From assembly GCA_030017825.1 (NCBI GenBank), contig JASEGW010000040.1, forward strand, positions 1 to 11,829: DNA of 11,829 bases. The letters are read 5' to 3'. Position 1 is the stretch's first letter, and the number at the start of each line of letters is the position of its first letter. Below are positions 7,315 through 11,829 of the stretch, piece after piece. The stretch comes from a bacterium (GTDB lineage: Bacteria > UBA9089 > JAHJRX01). Under the pieces are notes generated by a model. It did not search any database. It saw nothing but the letters and a program-made list of their open reading frames with translations, and had not been told where the DNA came from. Made by a program: the position numbers and the translations under genes.

Positions 7315-9741
7315 GTGATTATTAGAGATTACGAAAAGGAGCGTAATATAAAAATACCAGGAGAAATACCATTGGTGCCTTTAAGGGATATTGTTGTTTT
7401 TCCATATATGGTAGTTCCTCTTTTTGTTGGAAGAGATAAATCAATAGCAGCTTTAGAAAAAGCAATCTTGGGGGATCGATTGATATTATTATGTACTCAG
7501 AAAAGAGCAGACATTAACGATCCTTTGGAGGGTGATATTCATAGGTTTGGTACTGTGGTGGAGATACTTCAATTACTTAAACTGCCAGATGGCACTACTA
7601 AGGTTTTGGTAGAAGGAGTTTCTCGGGCTAAAATAGAAGAATACTTAGAGTGTTCAAGTTATCTGCTGGTAAAGATAGAGGAGATAAAAGAAGAGTATTC
7701 ATCCACCCCTAAAACAGAAGCTCTAATGCGTATGGCTATTGGAGAATTTGAAGAGTATGTTAAAATGAATCCCCATTTTCCTCCAGAAACCATGTCTATT
7801 GTAAGTAGTGTAAATGATCCTGGAAGGATGGCTGATATTATAAGTGCTCATCTAAATTTGAATGTAATTAATAAACAAAAAATACTTGAAATTACTAATC
7901 CTGAAGAACGAATTAAGAAAATATCTTCTTTGTTAAATTCAGAGATTGAAATACTAGGAATTGAGAAAAAAATTCAAGGACAAGTCCGCAAACAAATGGA
8001 GAAAGCTCAAAAAGAATATTATTTAAATGAACGTATGCGGGCAATTCAAAAGGAACTAGGAAGAAAAGATGAACATGTAGATGAAATTGAAGAGTTAAAG
8101 AAGCAGGTTAAGAAAGCTAAGATGTCTAAAGAAGCTGAGGAGAAATCTTTGAAAGAGCTTTCTCGTTTAGAAAAGATGCCTTTTATGTCTTCAGAAAGTG
8201 TTGTAATTAGGAATTACTTGAGCTGGATAACTTCTCTTCCTTGGTCTAAGGAAACTAAGGATAAGATTGATATTAAAGAAGCCGAAAAGATTTTAGAGAA
8301 AGACCATTATGGTTTAAAGAAGACCAAAGAGAGAATTACTGAATATTTAGCTGTCCAGAAGTTAGTTAAGAAGATGAAAGGACAAATATTATGCTTTGTC
8401 GGTCCTCCAGGTACTGGGAAGACTTCTGTAGCTAAATCTATAGCCAAAGCTATGGGAAGAAAATTTGTCCGACTTTCATTAGGCGGAGTAAGGGATGAAG
8501 CTGAAATTAGGGGTCATCGCATGACTTACGTAGCTGCGCTTCCAGGAAGAATCATTCAATCTATGAAGAGAGCTGGCTCTAAAAATCCTGTATTTTTGTT
8601 AGACGAAGTAGATAAGATGAGTACAGACTTTAGAGGTGATCCTTCAGCAGCTTTGTTAGAGGTGCTAGACCCTGAACAGAATAATTCTTTTAGCGATCAT
8701 TATTTAGAAGTTCCCTTTGATCTCTCTGATGTAATGTTTATTACTACAGCAAATGTGCTGTATTCTATTCCCGTTCCTCTTCAGGATCGTATGGAAGTAT
8801 TAGAGTTTCCAAGTTATACCGAGGAAGAAAAGAAAAAAATTGCAGAATTATTTTTAATACCTAAACAGATTAAAGCTCATGGTTTAAAGAAGAATAATAT
8901 TGAGATAAGTTCGCAAGTGCTGTCTAATGTTATTCGAAAATACACTCGGGAAGCAGGTGTGAGGAATTTAGAAAGAGAAATTGCTACTTTGTGTCGAAAA
9001 ATAGCTAAGAATATTGTAAGCAGCAAAAAAAAGAGATTATATAAAATTTCCGAAAAAGATTTAATTAAATACTTAGGTCCCCCTAAATTTAAAAGAGAAG
9101 TAACTGAAGAAGAAGATAAAATAGGCATTGTAACAGGACTTGCTTGGACTCAAACCGGCGGGGATATTTTAACCATCGAAGCTACTTTAATGCCTGGAAA
9201 AGGTAATCTAATACTTACTGGTAAACTTGGAGAGGTAATGAAGGAGTCTGCTCAAGCGGCATTAAGCTATACTCGCTCTAAAGCTGAAAAGTTTGGCATT
9301 AATATTAATTTTTATAAAAAATCAGATATTCATATTCATGTTCCTGAAGGAGCAATTCCAAAAGATGGTCCTTCTGCTGGTATTACTATGGTGGTAGCTA
9401 TAATATCAATATTGACCAATAAAGTTGTAAATCGTAAAATAGCTATGACTGGAGAGACTACCTTGCGAGGCAGAGTGCTAATAATTGGAGGTGTTAAGGA
9501 GAAGATATTAGCTGCTTACCGAGCTAATCTTGAGGGAGTAATAATTCCTAAAGACAATGAAAAGGATTTAGTAGATGTTCCCGAAGAAATATTAGCTAAG
9601 TTAAAGATATTTCTAGTGGAGGATGTGGAAGAAGTTTTAAAAATAGTTTTAAGGGATGCAGAAGTTAAAAAGAAAAAGAAAGAATTAAAGACAGAAAAAC
9701 TACCTACTTTTTCTTATACAGAAACTCAGCAATCACTTTAA
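7315..9741 (+). CDS. lon: ATP-dependent protease Lon (La), GTG start
   Basis: Lon is a cytoplasmic homohexameric AAA+ protease that unfolds and degrades damaged and regulatory proteins. At 808 aa it is of usual length. The N-terminal substrate-binding domain (from IPLVPLRDIVVFPYMVVPLFVGR, about 1-205) is followed by a coiled-coil region (KQMEKAQKEYYLNERMRAIQKELG). The AAA+ module has Walker A GPPGTGKT (363-370), Walker B FLLDEVD (Asp430/Glu431), sensor-1 TTAN and an arginine-finger-type QDRMEV (Arg492). The protease domain holds the catalytic dyad Ser687 (PKDGPSAG) and Lys730 (GGVKEK), spaced 43 residues as in E. coli. The start is GTG at 7315, with AGGAGGA (7299-7305) 9 nt upstream overlapping the accA stop codon. 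Longer in-frame readings would run into accA. The tail (about 785-808) is Lys/Glu-rich and likely flexible. Confidence 0.97.
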   Translation: MIIRDYEKERNIKIPGEIPLVPLRDIVVFPYMVVPLFVGRDKSIAALEKAILGDRLILLCTQKRADINDPLEGDIHRFGTVVEILQLLKLPDGTTKVLVEGVSRAKIEEYLECSSYLLVKIEEIKEEYSSTPKTEALMRMAIGEFEEYVKMNPHFPPETMSIVSSVNDPGRMADIISAHLNLNVINKQKILEITNPEERIKKISSLLNSEIEILGIEKKIQGQVRKQMEKAQKEYYLNERMRAIQKELGRKDEHVDEIEELKKQVKKAKMSKEAEEKSLKELSRLEKMPFMSSESVVIRNYLSWITSLPWSKETKDKIDIKEAEKILEKDHYGLKKTKERITEYLAVQKLVKKMKGQILCFVGPPGTGKTSVAKSIAKAMGRKFVRLSLGGVRDEAEIRGHRMTYVAALPGRIIQSMKRAGSKNPVFLLDEVDKMSTDFRGDPSAALLEVLDPEQNNSFSDHYLEVPFDLSDVMFITTANVLYSIPVPLQDRMEVLEFPSYTEEEKKKIAELFLIPKQIKAHGLKKNNIEISSQVLSNVIRKYTREAGVRNLEREIATLCRKIAKNIVSSKKKRLYKISEKDLIKYLGPPKFKREVTEEEDKIGIVTGLAWTQTGGDILTIEATLMPGKGNLILTGKLGEVMKESAQAALSYTRSKAEKFGININFYKKSDIHIHVPEGAIPKDGPSAGITMVVAIISILTNKVVNRKIAMTGETTLRGRVLIIGGVKEKILAAYRANLEGVIIPKDNEKDLVDVPEEILAKLKIFLVEDVEEVLKIVLRDAEVKKKKKELKTEKLPTFSYTETQQSL

Positions 9742-9825
9742 TAAAAAAATGAATAACCATATAGCTATCAGCTATAATCAGAGCACATATTTAAGAATTA
9801 TCTGATTCCTGATATAGGGTAGCTG

Positions 9826-9911
9826 AATACTTACGTAACTATTCAGCAATGTTCAATATAACAACATATTTCCTTAGTGCGAAGTTTATGCTGAATAGTT
9901 ACAATACTTAC
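9826..9911 (+). mobile_element. MITE-like element, copy C, with 9-bp flanking direct repeats
   Basis: The element proper is 68 bp (9835-9902). Its ends are a perfect 14-bp inverted repeat: GTAACTATTCAGCA (9835-9848) and TGCTGAATAGTTAC (9889-9902). Identical 9-bp direct repeats AATACTTAC flank it directly, at 9826-9834 and 9903-9911, as expected of a target-site duplication. Its right 21 nt (9884-9904) recur in copy B, and its interior (9851-9876) aligns with copy D. It has no coding capacity, so it would need a transposase in trans. Caution: the left flank (GCTGAATACTTAC, 9822-9834) itself resembles an element end, so nesting in an older copy or tandem duplication could also give this pattern. 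It ends 26 nt before serA. Confidence 0.6.
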
Positions 9912-9928
9912 TCATTAAGGAGGAAAAA

Positions 9929-11512
9929 ATGAAAGTTTTAATAAGCGATTCTCTTCCCCAAGAGGCTATTGATGTTTTCAAAGAAGAGAAAGGGTTAGAA
10001 GTTGATGTATTAACTAGCTTATCACCAGAAGAACTTATAAACTGCATTGGCAATTACCATGCTTTAGTAATTCGTTCTGGTACAAAGGCTACTAAAGAAG
10101 TTATTGAAGCTGCTACTAATTTACAAGTTATTGGTCGAGCTGGAGTAGGCTTAGATAATGTAAATATTGAAGCTGCTACTAAAAAAGGTATTATAGTTAT
10201 GAATACTCCTGATGGTAACACCATTTCTACTGCAGAGCACACTATGGCTTTAATTCTTTCTTTATCTCGCAATATCCCTCAAGCTCATGCTTCTTTAAAG
10301 GCAAGAGAGTGGAACCGTAAAAAATATGATGGAACAGAGCTTTTTAGAAAAACATTAGGTGTGATTGGTTTAGGTAGAATTGGTACCGAAGTGGCTAAGA
10401 GAGCTCAAAGTTTTGGTATGCTAATCTTAGGATATGATCCTTATATTTCTGAAGAGAAGGTGAAATCTTTAGGTATTGAGTTGGTTGAACTAAAAGAATT
10501 ATATAAGCGTTCTGATTATATAACTCTGCATGTTCCTAAATCTTCTGAGACTAAGTATATGATTTCTAAGAAAGAAATAGAAATGATGAAGAAGGGTGTA
10601 CGTATTATAAATTGTGCTCGAGGTGGATTGATTAAGGAGAAAGATTTAATAGAGGCTTTACAAAATAATCGTATTGCTGGAGCAGCTTTGGATGTTTACG
10701 AACAAGAGCCCCCTGAAGATAGTCCTTTATTTGCAATAGATAAGTGTATTACTGTGCCTCATTTAGGTGCTTCTACCAGAGAAGCCCAGTTTAATGTAGG
10801 CGTAGATATTGCCAAACAAGTTTTAGAAGTTCTACGAGGAGGAACAGCTAGAAATGCAGCAAATATTCCCCAGATAGATGGGGAGCTATTAAAACAGCTT
10901 AAGCCTTACTTGGATTTGGGCGAAAAGCTTGGTAATCTTCAAGGACAGTTAGCTTCTATGCATATTGAAGAAGTATTTGTAGAATATGCTGGAGATATTG
11001 CCGAATATGACTTAAGTGCGGTTACTATAGCTATTCTAAAGGGTTTACTGTCAGCAATTATTGATGATGCTACGGTTAACTTTGTTAATGCTCCTGGTTT
11101 GGCTAAAGAGCGGGGAATTAAAGTGGTGGAAAGCAAGAGTGGAAGTAAGGAAGATTTTAATAATTTAATTTCTATTACCATAAAAGCAGATAAAGAAAAA
11201 AAATTCTTAGCCGGGACTTTATTTCATAAAGATGATTCTAGGATTGTCTATTTAGATGAATTTAGAATTGATGCTATTCCTAGCGGGTATATGTTAATTA
11301 TATCTAATACTGATAAACCTGGGGTGGTAGGTAAAATAGGAACCATATTAGGTAATAGCAAAATTAATATTGCTGCTTTGTATATGGGAAGGGAAGCTAT
11401 AAAAAACAAACAACGATTGGTATTAAATGTAGATAGTATTGTTCCAGAAGAAGTGATTGCAGAAATAAAGAATCAAGAGGAAATACTAGGCGTCCAGTTG
11501 GTAAAGTTATAG
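9929..11512 (+). CDS. serA: D-3-phosphoglycerate dehydrogenase, long form with ACT domain
   Basis: SerA oxidises 3-phosphoglycerate to 3-phosphohydroxypyruvate with NAD+, the first step of serine synthesis. The length of 527 aa identifies the long type found in Mycobacterium and Bacillus rather than the shorter E. coli form. The substrate domain includes GRAGVGLDNVNIEAA. The NAD fold has GLGRIG (147-152) and Asp170 at the end of the second strand, favouring NAD over NADP. The catalytic residues are Arg231 (ARGGLI), Glu260 (QEPP) and His278 (PHLGAST). An intervening allosteric domain (about 320-450) and a C-terminal ACT domain (from Gly453: YMLIISNTDKPGVVGKIG) follow; these domains mediate serine feedback in this type. 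ATG at 9929 has AAGGAGG (9917-9923) 5 nt upstream. No convincing promoter is seen in front; a repeat element fills the leader region. Confidence 0.97.
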   Translation: MKVLISDSLPQEAIDVFKEEKGLEVDVLTSLSPEELINCIGNYHALVIRSGTKATKEVIEAATNLQVIGRAGVGLDNVNIEAATKKGIIVMNTPDGNTISTAEHTMALILSLSRNIPQAHASLKAREWNRKKYDGTELFRKTLGVIGLGRIGTEVAKRAQSFGMLILGYDPYISEEKVKSLGIELVELKELYKRSDYITLHVPKSSETKYMISKKEIEMMKKGVRIINCARGGLIKEKDLIEALQNNRIAGAALDVYEQEPPEDSPLFAIDKCITVPHLGASTREAQFNVGVDIAKQVLEVLRGGTARNAANIPQIDGELLKQLKPYLDLGEKLGNLQGQLASMHIEEVFVEYAGDIAEYDLSAVTIAILKGLLSAIIDDATVNFVNAPGLAKERGIKVVESKSGSKEDFNNLISITIKADKEKKFLAGTLFHKDDSRIVYLDEFRIDAIPSGYMLIISNTDKPGVVGKIGTILGNSKINIAALYMGREAIKNKQRLVLNVDSIVPEEVIAEIKNQEEILGVQLVKL

Positions 11513-11537
11513 CATAAAAACTTGGCGGCTTAATATT

Positions 11538-11563
11538 CTAAGAGATTTTTCTTGGTATTTTTT
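11538..11563 (+). terminator. Weak Rho-independent terminator after serA
   Basis: CTAAGAG (11538-11544) can pair with TTCTTGG (11549-11555) across a 4-nt ATTT loop: seven pairs including two G-U. A T-rich tract with six consecutive T follows (11558-11563). The hairpin is AT-rich and weak, but it lies 25 nt after the serA stop codon in the right orientation. Confidence 0.4.
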
Positions 11564-11599
11564 AATAATTTGATAGCATAGAAATTTCTTTGACTCTTT

Positions 11600-11644
11600 A
11601 GATTAAAAATAAAGAAGATAAAAAATAACATCTACTTTTAATCT
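11600..11644. repeat. Nine-bp inverted repeat in the gap after serA
   Basis: AGATTAAAA (11600-11608) and TTTTAATCT (11636-11644) are perfect inverted repeats separated by 27 nt. A smaller AGAT/ATCT pair is nested inside. The gap after serA (11513 to the window end, 317 nt) holds no intact gene: it contains the weak terminator, this inverted repeat, the PspC-like remnant and repeat copy D. In such AT-rich sequence a 9-bp pairing can arise by chance. Confidence 0.35.
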
Positions 11645-11676
11645 TTGGAAATCTGTGTTATGTAAAAATAATTTAA

Positions 11677-11793
11677 TATTTTGCGCAAATAGCCATAGGG
11701 GTTGTTAGGCTATACGGTATTAACCCAGAAATTGTAAGGATAGGGCTTGTACTTGCCCGAATATACTTTATAAATAACCTGAGTTCAACATAA
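11677..11793 (+). pseudogene. Decayed PspC-domain-like fragment
   Basis: A stop-to-stop frame with no start codon (TAA at 11674-11676, TAA at 11791-11793) includes YGINPEIVRIGLVLARIYF (11713-11769). This fits the centre of the PspC domain, where a GVxxGLAxYxGIxPxxVR stretch leads into a hydrophobic helix. The preceding IAIGVVRL looks like the GVxxGL part with several residues lost. The usual basic N-terminus (KRLYRS-like) and the C-terminal membrane half are missing. After YFI the frame enters sequence shared with repeat copy A, then stops. This reads as the remnant of a small membrane or stress-response gene; no ribosome site is seen. The resemblance is by eye over about 25 residues. Confidence 0.35.
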
Positions 11794-11829
11794 GAATATG
11801 TTCCTTTATTTTAAGTTTAAGGATTAATA
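11773..11829 (+). repeat. Dispersed intergenic repeat, copy D (cut by right edge)
   Basis: TAACCTGAGTT (11775-11785) is the exact reverse complement of 267-277 in copy A, and 11812-11829 matches the reverse complement of 239-256 at 16 of 18 positions. The middle (from 11784) aligns with the interior of copy C (from 9852) at about 20 of 26 positions. AACATA and TATGTT (11787-11792, 11797-11802) form a small hairpin. The copy continues beyond the window; the block found at 222-238 in copy A would be expected just outside. Confidence 0.6.

Noticed and set aside
9760..9776. TATAGCT-ATC-AGCTATA hairpin as a lon terminator
   Set aside because: Seven A/T-rich pairs with no following T tract; insufficient for a Rho-independent terminator call.
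11689..11713. ATAGCC/GGCTAT hairpin and nearby GGGC/GCCC pairs as a structured RNA or riboswitch
   Set aside because: The stretch is better explained as a decayed PspC-like coding sequence, and no known riboswitch core is recognisable.

Overview
This is an AT-rich bacterial window made mostly of housekeeping genes on the plus strand: gatB, dnaE, a predicted exported beta-strand-rich protein, accA, lon and serA. A divergent gene is cut by the left edge. A signal-peptide protein ending in phenylalanine with alternating beta strands suggests a diderm (outer-membrane) bacterium. A sigma-28-type promoter in front of the divergent gene suggests a motile one. The window alone does not fix the phylum; gene order and divergence fit an uncultured diderm lineage (inference).

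Layout. Bases 1-88 (minus) hold the first 29 codons of an unidentified gene, with a strong Shine-Dalgarno and an exact GCCGATAA sigma-28 -10 box. Bases 89-405 are a divergent control region with one copy of a dispersed repeat and a good sigma-70 promoter for gatB. gatB and dnaE are 74 nt apart and probably co-transcribed. The exported-protein gene has its own promoter, whose -35 box overlaps the dnaE stop codon. A 179-nt gap with a second repeat copy precedes accA. accA and lon are 14 nt apart and form a tight pair. A 187-nt gap with the clearest repeat copy (perfect inverted ends, 9-bp flanking direct repeats) precedes serA. After serA come a weak terminator, a short translated remnant resembling a PspC domain, and a fourth repeat copy cut by the right edge.

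The protein genes serve unrelated core functions: Gln-tRNA/Asn-tRNA amidation (GatB), DNA replication (DnaE), the first step of fatty acid synthesis (AccA), protein quality control (Lon) and serine synthesis (SerA). All look intact, with catalytic residues in place. I see no new multi-gene system, CRISPR array, tRNA or rRNA. The most unusual content is between the genes: a small non-coding repeat family with MITE-like structure in every larger intergenic gap, the sigma-28 promoter, and a decayed pspC-like fragment abutting one repeat copy.
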